From assembly GCA_949358305.1 (NCBI GenBank), contig OX442319.1, forward strand, positions 2,048,001 to 2,108,000: a stretch of 60,000 nt of DNA, read 5' to 3'. Made by a program: the position numbers and the translations under genes. The notes below the pieces were generated by a model. The model saw only the letters and a list, made by a program, of their open reading frames with translations, made no database searches and was not told the DNA's origin. The number at the start of each line of letters is the position of its first letter. The first letter of the stretch is position 1. Below are positions 9,143 through 18,379 of this stretch, piece by piece. This stretch comes from Strigamia acuminata. Taxonomy: Eukaryota > Arthropoda > Chilopoda > Geophilomorpha > Linotaeniidae.

Positions 9143-9196
9143 GTGAACGACCATACCACGCTGAAAACACCGGTTCTCGTCCGATCCCCGAAGTTA
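9143..9196 (+). pseudogene. 5S rRNA gene, 5' fragment (nt 1-54) split by copia insertion
   Basis: Nucleotides 1-54 of a class B-spaced gene, ending in the target duplication AGTTA. It keeps no useful part of the internal promoter and should be silent. The other part of the same gene begins at 16344. Confidence 0.95.
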
Positions 9197-9702
9197 TGTA
9201 GGTCTAAAGACCATTGATTTTATCGATATTAAGTATTTACAGCTCTCTTATATCATAATTATCAATCAAACGATTGCTTTTGTTATTATTCGACATTTCT
9301 GTTCAATTTGATGCTGTCACGTATGTAATTCCATACAATTCTCTTATTTATGATATGATTTGTTCTTTTGTTGACCGATATTGTCAATTACTGGCACCAG
9401 GGTGCCATATGTATTAACTTTACTTATCCAACATGGCGCTACACACGGGCGTGTGTAGCTCAACTTCTTTATCCAGTTATGGACTCAAATGTAATGTATT
9501 TTCCAATATTAAATTGTTTTTATTATTTTAAATCATTGTGTCCACTTTAAAGCACATTAGGTGCTATTAGTTTGCGCATATAAGCGGTAATTTCCGCGCG
9601 CCCGTATCGCATTCAAACGACACGTCGTGCGCGTAGCACGGCCCCGTTTCTCCACGCTTCCCGGCGATATATCGCCGATATTTTGCGCACAACTCTGCTA
9701 CA
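9197..9702 (+). repeat. 5' LTR (506 bp) of the 5S-inserted copia element
   Basis: Begins TGTAGG and ends TGCTACA; compared with the 3' LTR it differs at 9214 (T versus C) and lacks 12 bp near the CGACACG-CGTGCGCG segment. U3 holds two perfect hairpins, TGGCACC/GGTGCCA (9392-9407) and GCTACACAC/GTGTGTAGC (9438-9459), which bracket TTATCCAACATGGCG; CATATAAG at 9577-9584 is the likely TATA box. Confidence 0.96.
9577..9584 (+). promoter_or_regulatory. LTR TATA box
   Basis: CATATAAG, about 118 bp before the LTR end. The same octamer occurs in the 3' LTR (16206-16213) and at a matching place in the related solo LTR (39504-39511), which supports a core promoter role. Confidence 0.65.
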
Positions 9703-9721
9703 TTGGTAGCAGAGGATGGTT
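9703..9721 (+). other. Primer-binding site, 3' end of initiator tRNA-Met
   Basis: Directly after the LTR and one T, TGGTAGCAGAGGATGGTT is complementary to the 3' terminal 18 nt expected of metazoan initiator tRNA-Met (ending in CCA). This is the ordinary full-acceptor-stem priming mode, unlike the half-tRNA mode of the element at 1-3622. Confidence 0.85.
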
Positions 9722-10598
9722 GCTACTTGTTACGAATTATTTCCGCCTAATTATCGACGCAGTTCGCGCGAAATTCGCGAATTTGCGGCGACATTTATAT
9801 TTTCAGATCGCGTCCGCCATTTTGGATCCGATTTTCGTCTCGACAACGTCGCCGACGTCCCACAGACGTTCTGTAGAAGTCCGTGCTGCTTCCCACTCGA
9901 TTCTACGTCTAATTTCGATCAAAATTCCGCGGTCTCGCGAATTTTGTGTCGAATTTTCTTTTTATTTTCAGTTTTTGACGATTTGCGATTCGACAACGTC
10001 GAAACAACCATTTTCCCTGAGAAACGAGACGATTCTCGCTGTGTCATACCCCGGTGTATGCACAGTATCGACGATTTTGATTTATTTACGTCGATTTTGC
10101 ACTTTTCTTGCGAAGAGCCTCATTTTATGAGAAGAATTTGGACTTTCGAGTCCAAATTGCGCTTTTTCTCCGGTTTTTTCGAGAAAAACCGCGCCGTGCC
10201 CTCATTTGCACGAGGACTGCAGCCGCAGTTGATTCATCTATTTCTCCTATTTTCGCAATTACCTTTGTTAATATTAAGTGGGGATTTTGGTGGGTCATTT
10301 AGAATCCTTGGTGCCCTACGCTCGATTCCGAGCACCGCGCCATTGTATTCCGTGATAAGGCTGAGCCCTGCGCCACCTGACACTCCCGCGATCCTAGGTG
10401 ATCACAAAGGACGTCAGGGGGACACTTATCACGGGTTATCAGGCAATTGTAGCATTGCCTCCCAACTCTGGTCTTTCCGCCTCGAACCTCAAGTGCTAGT
10501 GAAGTGCTACAGTTCAGTGCTCCAATTCAGTGCCTTTCGCCTGTGCCATTCTCTGAGCCTTTGTGTTTTCTGCGTTGTGTTTTGTGCTTCGTCCAACG
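9722..10598 (+). other. Long untranslated leader of the copia element
   Basis: About 880 nt between PBS and gag ATG, unusually long. It is stop-poor in two frames: one frame is open from an ATG inside the PBS (9716) to 10660, overlapping the gag start out of frame. No family match is recognised in that frame. A long-range hairpin occupies its last quarter (10350-10434). Confidence 0.7.
10350..10434 (+). promoter_or_regulatory. Leader RNA hairpin upstream of gag
   Basis: CCGTGATAAG (10350-10359) pairs perfectly with CTTATCACGG (10425-10434), and inside it CCTGAC (10376-10381) pairs with GTCAGG (10413-10418). A separate 7-bp hairpin AGGCAAT/ATTGCCT follows at 10441-10460. Position, 165 nt before gag, would suit a packaging, dimerisation or translation signal; the role is inferred. 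Confidence 0.6.
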
Positions 10599-12863
10599 AT
10601 GCAGAAAGCAGCCAATTCATCGGGCGGTCTAATTCCCGTCCTAGGAGTCGGGAATTATGAACAGTGGCAGAGAGCAATGCGTATGTTGCTCAAGTCCGAA
10701 GGCCTTTGGAGGCACGTGACTGAAGAAAAAGAAGCGGAACATCTCGCCACTTTAACGGTCAAGGAAACCGAAAGATATATGACTAAAAAGGAGAAGGCGC
10801 TCGGACGTATATATATTTATGTTAGTGAAGGTAAACGTTCGGTTCTCGACAATTGTGATACGCCGAAACAGGCGTGGGACACGCTAGCCAAAATATATGC
10901 GCCAAGTTCCAGGGCACGTCAAGCGTCCATGCGCTGGGAGTTTTTGAGCTTACATCTTGAGCCCAACGAGGACATGCCCGATTTCATTGCCCGTGTCGAC
11001 AACTACGCTCGTCAATTACGTGATGTCGGCGAAACTGTTACGGAAATTCATCAAGCGTACCAGTATTTGAAGTGTTTGCCGCCTGAGTACGCGCAAGCCA
11101 CGTTCGCTATTTACCATTGGCCAGATCCTCAATTTACGCCCACTTTAGTAGCCGAACAATTAATTTCCGAACATCTACGCTTGAAATCATCTGGATTACT
11201 TGGGACAGTTTCATCAACGGCTCACGCTTCAGCGAAGGGACAATTTCGACAGCGTAATAAATCTGGTCCTCGTGATTTATCAAACGTCAAATGTTTTAAC
11301 TGCGACCAGTTGGGGCACTATGCCAATCGATGTCCGCTCCCACGCCGTCAAAGTCAGGGCCAACCAACGGCTTCATTTCAACGCACGTCCCGTAGCAAGA
11401 GTCGCAGGCGTAATAAAAACGCTGCTACGAAATCTAACCCCAACCGACCACGCGAGAGTTCACATCCGCACCGAGAGGGGACATTTTTCGTCAATGCACC
11501 ACAGGTCATTCATCCACCAGCTGTCCATTTCATGCAATCCAATGAATGGATAGTAGATTGTGGTGCAACGGACCATGTATCCCACGTACGCGCATGGTTT
11601 ACCGATTTCACTGACGTCATTCCTTTCGACATCGAGTTGGGGCAGGGCAAGTCCCAAGTTACGGGCAAAGGAACAGTTCGACTTCTCACCGCAATTGACA
11701 AGGCCCGATGTGTTGTTAATTTAACGAATGTTCTCTACGCGCCGAATTTCGAAGCAAATTTGATTTCGGTTTCGAAGATTGATAAGACTCGTCATCACAC
11801 GCACATCTTTAACGGTGAAATTCACGTGTATCAAACGGACATTCGTAGCCCTCTGATTCGTGCGAAAGAAAGAGGTGGTCTATATTACGTGGACGGCTTG
11901 TGTTCTACACCGACACTTGCGACGACAGTTTCTACGACAATTCCACCGACCACTCCACCGGTCCGAACATTTGTAACGACCGAAGAGGACTTTATTAAGA
12001 TTCCGAAACAGAAGAAGGGGAACAGACCGATCACGGATTTTCGGATAGAGATGCTGATTGTTGAGAAGTTGAAGCAAACTCCCATCCAACAAGCTCCTAT
12101 CCCAGTCAATCTGATCCCTCCTCCTGTTCCTACACTCACACACACTCTCACCAACCCGCCTACTCTCCCGTCATATTCAAATGCATTGCAATCAATTCCG
12201 ACCGTGAACGCCTTCCCTCCGCTTGGCAGCAATTTACAATCTCAAAAGAAAGTCATCGCGAATCCGGCTTCTGTCAAAGATGCCACTGGTTTGTGGCATA
12301 GCCGATTAGGACATCTCCACACCAACGCGATGAAGCTATTAGCTGCTAATGATCAAGTATACGGTATGGAACCAGCGGAAGTGAGTCGGGAACTAGCCTG
12401 TAATGACTGCCGAATCGCAAAGTCTACGAGGGCATCGCACAAACCAGATCCAAATCCTTCTACTTCTAAGCCATTGGACCTCCTTCACATGGACGTCTGG
12501 GGACCGGCCCCCGTCCCATCATTTGGAGGAGCGCGTTTTGTACTCACTATCATAGACGACGCCACCCGTTATTGTTGGATTATTCCATTGGCTCAGAAAT
12601 CTCAAGTTTTCGCATCTTTCAAGGACTTTGTTGCAAGGGTTGAGCGGATACAAGAAACGAGCGTCAAAGCCATACGTACTGATCGAGGCGGTGAATTTTT
12701 ATCAAATGAGTTTCTCCGCTACCTTCAAGACAAGGGTATTCAGGGACAGCGAACAAACCTGTCATCGCCACAAATGAACGGCACGGCCGAGCGCATAAAC
12801 CGAACAATGGCCGACAATTGTCGCGCAGTTTTATCCGAAACTAAATTGCCGGAAGCGCTCTGA
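10599..12863 (+). pseudogene. copia gag, protease and integrase (to nonsense codon)
   Basis: The ATG at 10599 (MQKAANSSGG) is preferred over the in-frame ATG at 10563 because family homology starts here. Counted from 10563: Gag region with NYEQWQRAM (31-39) and UBN2-like residues about 90-205; CCHC zinc knuckle with C244, C247, H252, C257; protease active site at D332, reading DCGAT where the family usually has DSGA/T; a Pro/Thr-rich linker; GAG-pre-integrase LWHSRLGHLH; integrase core with HMDVWGP, RTDRGGEF and MNGTAERINR. It ends in TGA (12861-12863) exactly where the family has a conserved Trp (EALWAE), so this is a Trp-to-stop change. The frame continues beyond it. Confidence 0.93.
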
Positions 12864-13814
12864 GCCGAACTCGCAGTCTCGTTTTCTTATATTAAGAACC
12901 GGAGTCCTCATTCACGACTCAACAATCAAGTCCCCTACATCCTTTGGCGGCAGAGAGCATTGTCATTACGACACTTACGTAAACTGGGCTCCAAATGCTG
13001 GGTGCACTTCACCGCACCAGGCCGCAAGAAACTGGATCCGCGGGCCTGGGAGGGGTATTTAGTCGGCTACGCCACAGGGACCCGTGGATACAGGATTTGG
13101 AACCCGACTGATAATAAAGTCTACGAATCTATTCATGTCAAGGTCGACGAACGGCAATCGTATCGAAAATCTATCAAAGTTTCGACCCAACGACCTGAAG
13201 AATCATTTACCAATCCTGGACAACAGCAATCAGTTTCGTTCAGTGATGATGTCAAGTATCATGCTTGGCCCAGGGGATCCGACTCCGAAGGATCAAATCG
13301 CTCCGACAATGATTCCGATAATGGGGACAACGGCAATCAGACATCAACGTCTGCATCCATGCACACGCCGCTTATCCAATTACCTCCGCCGACAACGCCT
13401 GAGAGATTATTATTGGAAGCATGCTCGTTGGAATTGCCCTCTTCGGCCAGCTTAAGACAATCAATGTCATATCCCACTCTTTTTCAAGCAGATGACACGG
13501 ATGCTGACATTGCACAAATGGATAACATATCGTTATATCCCGGGACATCCGAATTTACCGGCACATCCGCGGAACAATCACCGCGCCAGTCACCTCCGGT
13601 AACGCCTCATCCATCTGCACCACCGTCCCCACAACGTTCTCCGACTCGTTCACCTTCACTTGATCCGCCAAGATTTGTTACAACACGTCGCAGACAACGT
13701 GCTGATGATCCAATGACTCACACTTTGCAAATCTTTGATCCCGCGCCCATGTCACCAGCACCTATATTGGGGACTGAAGTTGCCGCAGCAACTGCACGCC
13801 ATACAACTCATTAG
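12864..13814 (+). pseudogene. copia integrase C-terminal region and linker to RT
   Basis: Same frame as the preceding segment. It begins with AELAVSFSYIKNRSPHSRL and GSKCWVHFTAPGRKKLDPRAWEGYLVGY, the usual copia integrase C-terminal pattern (FGC.A..H.P...R.KLD.RA..G.FLGY), followed by a low-complexity Ser/Pro/Asp-rich linker of about 200 residues. The frame ends in TAG at 13812-13814; homology passes to the next frame within about 13735-13835, so a small indel lies there. Confidence 0.85.
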
Positions 13815-15528
13815 TCATTACTCATTAGTCGGCGGAGATGGACCATGTAGTGAATGGATCCGTGAAGAACATCTTCGAAAAGATCAGAAGCCTGGATCTA
13901 TTTTAATCGATGTTTATTATTTCCCGACTCCAAAGATTCGACTCAGATCTTACAAGGATATTGAAGATTACTGCATGTTGAATAACATCGATTACGAACC
14001 AGAACTTTTCTTTTTCGGTAACCTCGAACATAAATTGCCAACTCTTCCGGGCGTTCGTCATGCGGCTCACTTGTGCCGAACTGAACCAGCTTCATATGCT
14101 GAAATTCCGAAGTTTAATGACGCTCCGAAATGGCGCGAAGCCATACAGGAAGAATTAGATACATTCAAAGAAAGGGAGATTTATGAAGAAGTTCCGAAAC
14201 CACCGAACACAACGATACTCGGCTGCAAGTGGATTTTTAAGTTGAAGACCGATGCAGCCGGAACCGTCACCCGATATCGAGCACGCCTAGTAGCGCAAGG
14301 TTTTCGCCAAACCCTCGGTGTGGATTTCGACGAAGTGTTTAGTCCGGTTGTGAACTTCATTCTAATTCGTTTATTCTTCTGTCTTCTCGTGGTATTACGC
14401 TGCTGGAAGGACGCCCATCTCGACGTTAAATGTGCGTACCTGTACGGGGAGTTAAAGCATAAGGTTTACATGCGAATCCCGGCAGGTGCCACATGTTCCG
14501 ATCCAAACAACGTATGGCTACTCATCAAGTCATTATATGGGCTCCACCAGTCCGGAAGACAGTGGTTCGAAAAACTCGACGAAACGCTTCGGGCCCTCGG
14601 ATTTCGAAAGATGCCGGCATGCAACTGCGTTTATGTATTCGGCAATACCGCTGTCATGCTGGTTTACGTGGACGATATAGTTTTATTTTATGCATCCGAC
14701 AGTGCCTTTAAACAACTGATTCAACTCATCAGTTCGAAATTCGACATCGTAAATCTTGGCCCGATCATGAAACTCCTAGGCGTCGAATTCATCCGTGACG
14801 CCGGACGCACGTTCATCACCCAACGTGCTTACATCGCAAAGATTGTTAAGAAGTTCGGGACGACGACTAACAACCTCGTTAAAGTGCCAGTGACCCCTGG
14901 AACTACACTCGTCAGAGGGTCAACCGAAAATCTAGAGGACTTTCCTTACCGATCTCTAATCGGTTCATTGTTGTTCCTGGCATCGAGAACTCGCCCCGAC
15001 ATCTTATACTCCGTCATCGCTCTGGCACAGTTCAACACGTGCTACAATCGAACCCACATCCGTGCTTTGTTACAGGTTCTGCAGTACGTGGCAAATACTG
15101 CAGACCTCTGCATCGAATTATCCGGTTGCGCTTCCAGCCAACTCTCAGCTTTTACCGATGCATCGTGGGCGAGCGACCCGGAAACGTCATTGAGTTTCGG
15201 AGGATACATTGTTTATGTCGGAAACGTGCCCATTGGCTGGTCATGCCGCAAACAATCGACAGTGGCATGCTCTACTATGGAAGCGGAATTTATCGCCCTA
15301 GTAGAGTGTGTGAAAGAACTTTTCTGGCTCGACCATGTTTACACTGACTTTCCAATTCTCAATCGTCTCTCGACCCATCGTATATTCCGACGCCCTGGCC
15401 TCCATTCAATTTACGTCCAACGACATCGAGAACGCGAAAACAAGACACATTCGCGTGAAATATCATTGGCTCAGGGAGTGGTTTACGGCGGGAGTCTTCG
15501 ATCTTCGAAAAGTGGCCGGCGAGATTAA
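13735..15528 (+). pseudogene. copia reverse transcriptase and RNase H
   Basis: RT_copia: KWREAIQEELDTF, LGCKWIFKLKTDAAG, YRARLVAQGF, VDFDEVFSPVV, AHLDVKCAYLYGEL, LIKSLYGLHQSGRQW and the catalytic YVDD at 14665-14676. Then the connection (YRSLIGSLLFLASRTRPDI) and RNase H (FTDASWASD, IGWSCRKQSTVACSTMEAEFIAL, with acidic residues in place). Homology runs off this frame at about 15345-15385 into the next frame. All RT motifs visible look intact, so the catalytic protein was recently under selection. Confidence 0.92.
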
Positions 15529-15604
15529 TATCGCGGACATTTTTACAAAATGGCTCGCATCAGAACGTTTGCGATCGCTGATTTCGAAGATCTTCCGAGC
15601 ATAA
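15335..15604 (+). pseudogene. copia RNase H C-terminus (third frame)
   Basis: After the second frameshift: VYSDALASIQF, ENAKTRHIRVKYHWLRE and the terminal EINIADIFTKWL motif characteristic of the copia RNase H end. Stop at 15602-15604. About 220 nt of untranslated sequence precede the 3' LTR. Confidence 0.88.
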
Positions 15605-15813
15605 ACATATCGTGACATTCCTAATTTATTTTCACCCGACTTCGAGGATGATCGAGTTTCTGAGGGAATTTTCGGGCTTCCTTTAAGAAGAGTTCTTCAA
15701 TGACAGTACCCGGCTCGGTGATTCGTAATTTTTATTGTTTTCCATTTTTCAAATGTTTATATACTGTAATTCCAGTACCCGATTGCATTTTTCCCCTGCA
15801 AAAACTTAAGATC

Positions 15814-15823
15814 GAAGAGGGGA
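15814..15823 (+). other. Polypurine tract
   Basis: GAAGAGGGGA, two bases before the 3' LTR, in the position where the plus-strand primer is needed. Confidence 0.8.
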
Positions 15824-15825
15824 TT

Positions 15826-16343
15826 TGTAGGTCTAAAGACCACTGATTTTATCGATATTAAGTATTTACAGCTCTCTTATATCATAATTATCAATCAAAC
15901 GATTGCTTTTGTTATTATTCGACATTTCTGTTCAATTTGATGCTGTCACGTATGTAATTCCATACAATTCTCTTATTTATGATATGATTTGTTCTTTTGT
16001 TGACCGATATTGTCAATTACTGGCACCAGGGTGCCATATGTATTAACTTTACTTATCCAACATGGCGCTACACACGGGCGTGTGTAGCTCAACTTCTTTA
16101 TCCAGTTATGGACTCAAATGTAATGTATTTTCCAATATTAAATTGTTTTTATTATTTTAAATCATTGTGTCCACTTTAAAGCACATTAGGTGCTATTAGT
16201 TTGCGCATATAAGCGGTAATTTCCGCGCGCCCGTATCGCATTCAAACGACACGTTGTTGTTACGTCCGTGCGCGTAGCACGGCCCCGTTTCTCCACGCTT
16301 CCCGGCGATATATCGCCGATATTTTGCGCACAACTCTGCTACA
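15826..16343 (+). repeat. 3' LTR (518 bp) of the 5S-inserted copia element
   Basis: Same sequence as 9197-9702 except C at 15843 and an additional 12 bp (TGTTGTTACGTC) near its R/U5 part. Ends TGCTACA, followed by target duplication AGTTA and then 5S nt 55 on. The hairpin pair and CATATAAG are repeated at 16021-16036, 16067-16088 and 16206-16213. Confidence 0.96.
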
Positions 16344-16412
16344 AGTTAAGCAGCATCGGGTCTGGTTAGTACTTGGATGGGTGACCGCCTGGGAATCCCA
16401 GATGTCGTTCTC
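16344..16412 (+). pseudogene. 5S rRNA gene, 3' part (nt 50-118) with complete internal promoter
   Basis: Because AGTTA is duplicated, this part begins at nt 50 and holds all of box A, the intermediate element and box C plus the terminator. TFIIIA/TFIIIC sites should be intact, and start selection about 49 bp upstream would fall inside the LTR at about 16295. A TTTT at 16322-16325 could weaken such a transcript. Confidence 0.9.
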
Positions 16413-18379
16413 TCCGTTTTTATTTTTTTACTTTTTGCATTTTCAATTTTGTTTGCTGATCATTCAGTATAACTAAAATTATTAGCTCTTACTGATGTGA
16501 ACGACCATACCATGCTGAAAACACCGGTTCTCGTCCGATCCCCGAAGTTAAGCAGCATCGGGTCTGGTTAGTACTTGGATGGGTGACCGCCTGGGAATCC
16601 CAGATGTCGTTCTCTTCGTTTTTATTTTTTTACTTTTTGCATTTTCAATTTTGTTTGCTGAGTGTGCATTATTACTAAAATTCACAGCTTGTACTGATGT
16701 GAACGACCATACCACGCTGAAAACACCGGTTCTCGTCCGATCCCCGAAGTTAAGCAGCATCGGGTCTGGTTAGTACTTGGATGGGTGACCGCCTGGGAAT
16801 CCCAGATGTCGTTCTCTTCGTTTTTATTTTTTTACTTTTTGCATTTTCAATTTTGTTTGCTGATCATTCAGTATAACTAAAATTATTAGCTCTTACTGAT
16901 GTGAACGACCATACCATGCTGAAAACACCGGTTCTCGTCCGATCCCCGAAGTTAAGCAGCATCGGGTCTGGTTAGTACTTGGATGGGTGACCGCCTGGGA
17001 ATCCCAGATGTCGTTCTCTTCATTTTTATTTTTTTAGTTTTTGCATTTTCAATTTTGTTTGCTGATCATTCAGTATAACTAAAATTATTAGCTCTTACTG
17101 ATGTGAACAATCATACCACGCTGAAAACACCGGTTCTCGTCCGATCCCCGAAGTTAAGCAGCATCGGGTCTGGTTAGTACTTGGATGGGTGACCGCCTGG
17201 GAATCCCAGATGTCGTTCTCTTCGTTTTTATTTTTTTACTTTTTGCATTTTCAATTTTGTTTGCTGAGTGTGCATTATTACTAAAATTCACAGCTTGTAC
17301 TGATGTGAACGACCATACCACGCTGAAAACACCGGTTCTCGTCCGATCCCCGAAGTTAAGCAGCATCGGGTCTGGTTAGTACTTGGATGGGTGACCGCCT
17401 GGGAATCCCAGATGTCGTTCTCTTCGTTTTTATTTTTTTACTTTTTGCATTTTCAATTTTGTTTGCTGAGTGTGCATTATTACTAAAATTCACAGCTTGT
17501 ACTGATGTGAACGACCATACCACGCTGAAAACACCGGTTCTCGTCCGATCCCCGAAGTTAAGCAGCATAGGGTCTGGTTAGTACTTGGATGGGTGACCGC
17601 CTGGGAATCCCAGATGTTGTTGTCTTCATTTTTATTTTTTTACTTTTTGCATTTTCAATTTTGTTTGCTGATCATTCAGTATAACTAAAATTATTAGCTC
17701 TTACTGATGTGAACGACCATACCATGCTGAAAACACCGGTTCTCGTCCGATCCCCGAAGTTAAGCAGCATCGGGTCTGGTTAGTACTTGGATGGGTGACT
17801 ACCTGGGAATCCCAGATGTCGTTCTCTTCGTTTTTATTTTTTTACTTTTTGCATTTTCAATTTTGTTTGCTGAGTGTGCATTATTACTAAAATTCACAGC
17901 TTGTACTGATGTGAACGACCATACCACGCTGAAAACATTGGTTCTCGTCCGATCCCCGAAGTTAAGCAGCATCGGGTCTGGTTAGTACATGGATGGGTGA
18001 CCGCCTGGGAATCCCAGATGTCGTTCTCTTCGTTTTTATTTTTTTACTTTTTGCATTTTCAATTTTGTTTGCTGAGTGTGCATTATTACTAAAATTCACA
18101 GCTTGTACTGATGTGAACGACCATACCACGCTGAAAACACCGGTTCTCGTCCGATCCCCGAAGTTAAGCAGCATCGGGTCTGGTTAGTACTTGGATGGGT
18201 GACCGCCTGGGAATCCCAGATGTCGTTCTCTTCGTTTTTATTTTTTTACTTTTTGCATTTTCAATTTTGTTTGCTGAGTGTGCATTATTACTAAAATTCG
18301 CAGCGTGTACTGATGTGAACGACCATACCACGCTGAAAACACCGGTTCTCGTCCGATCCCCGAAGTTAAGCAGCATCGG

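Larger units (their letters stand above)
7128..9196 (+). repeat. 5S rDNA tandem array, block 1 (10 complete units plus one split gene)
   Basis: Gene starts are at 7128, 7329, 7528, 7730, 7931, 8133, 8335, 8537, 8739, 8941 and 9143. The period is 202 bp with small early deviations (201, 199, 202, 201). Units 1-5 use spacer class A; from 8133 on the spacer is class B. This is the array edge: the sequence left of about 7124 is the copia relic. The first units vary more in helix I (G7A in three of the first five genes) than most of the inner array, as expected at the edge of a homogenising array. The last gene is split by the copia element at 9197. Confidence 0.97.
9197..16343 (+). mobile_element. 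Full-length Ty1/copia element inserted in a 5S rRNA gene
   Basis: 7,147 bp with two LTRs, a PBS matching the tRNA-iMet 3' end, an 896-nt leader, gag-protease-integrase-RT-RNase H in copia order and a polypurine tract. Flanked by a perfect 5-bp duplication AGTTA (9192-9196 and 16344-16348), so it is a simple integration into 5S nt 50-54. The two LTRs differ by one substitution and one 12-bp indel, meaning a recent insertion, yet the coding region has one nonsense change and two frameshifts. Either it was mobilised in trans as a defective copy or some breaks are sequencing errors. Confidence 0.97.

Noticed and set aside
9368-9550. 60-codon frame in each LTR (also 15997-16179)
   Set aside because: Identical only because LTRs are identical; lies in U3 with promoter signals.
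11880-12232. Minus-strand frames opposite the copia protease-integrase linker
   Set aside because: Shadows of the plus-strand polyprotein; no conserved motif.
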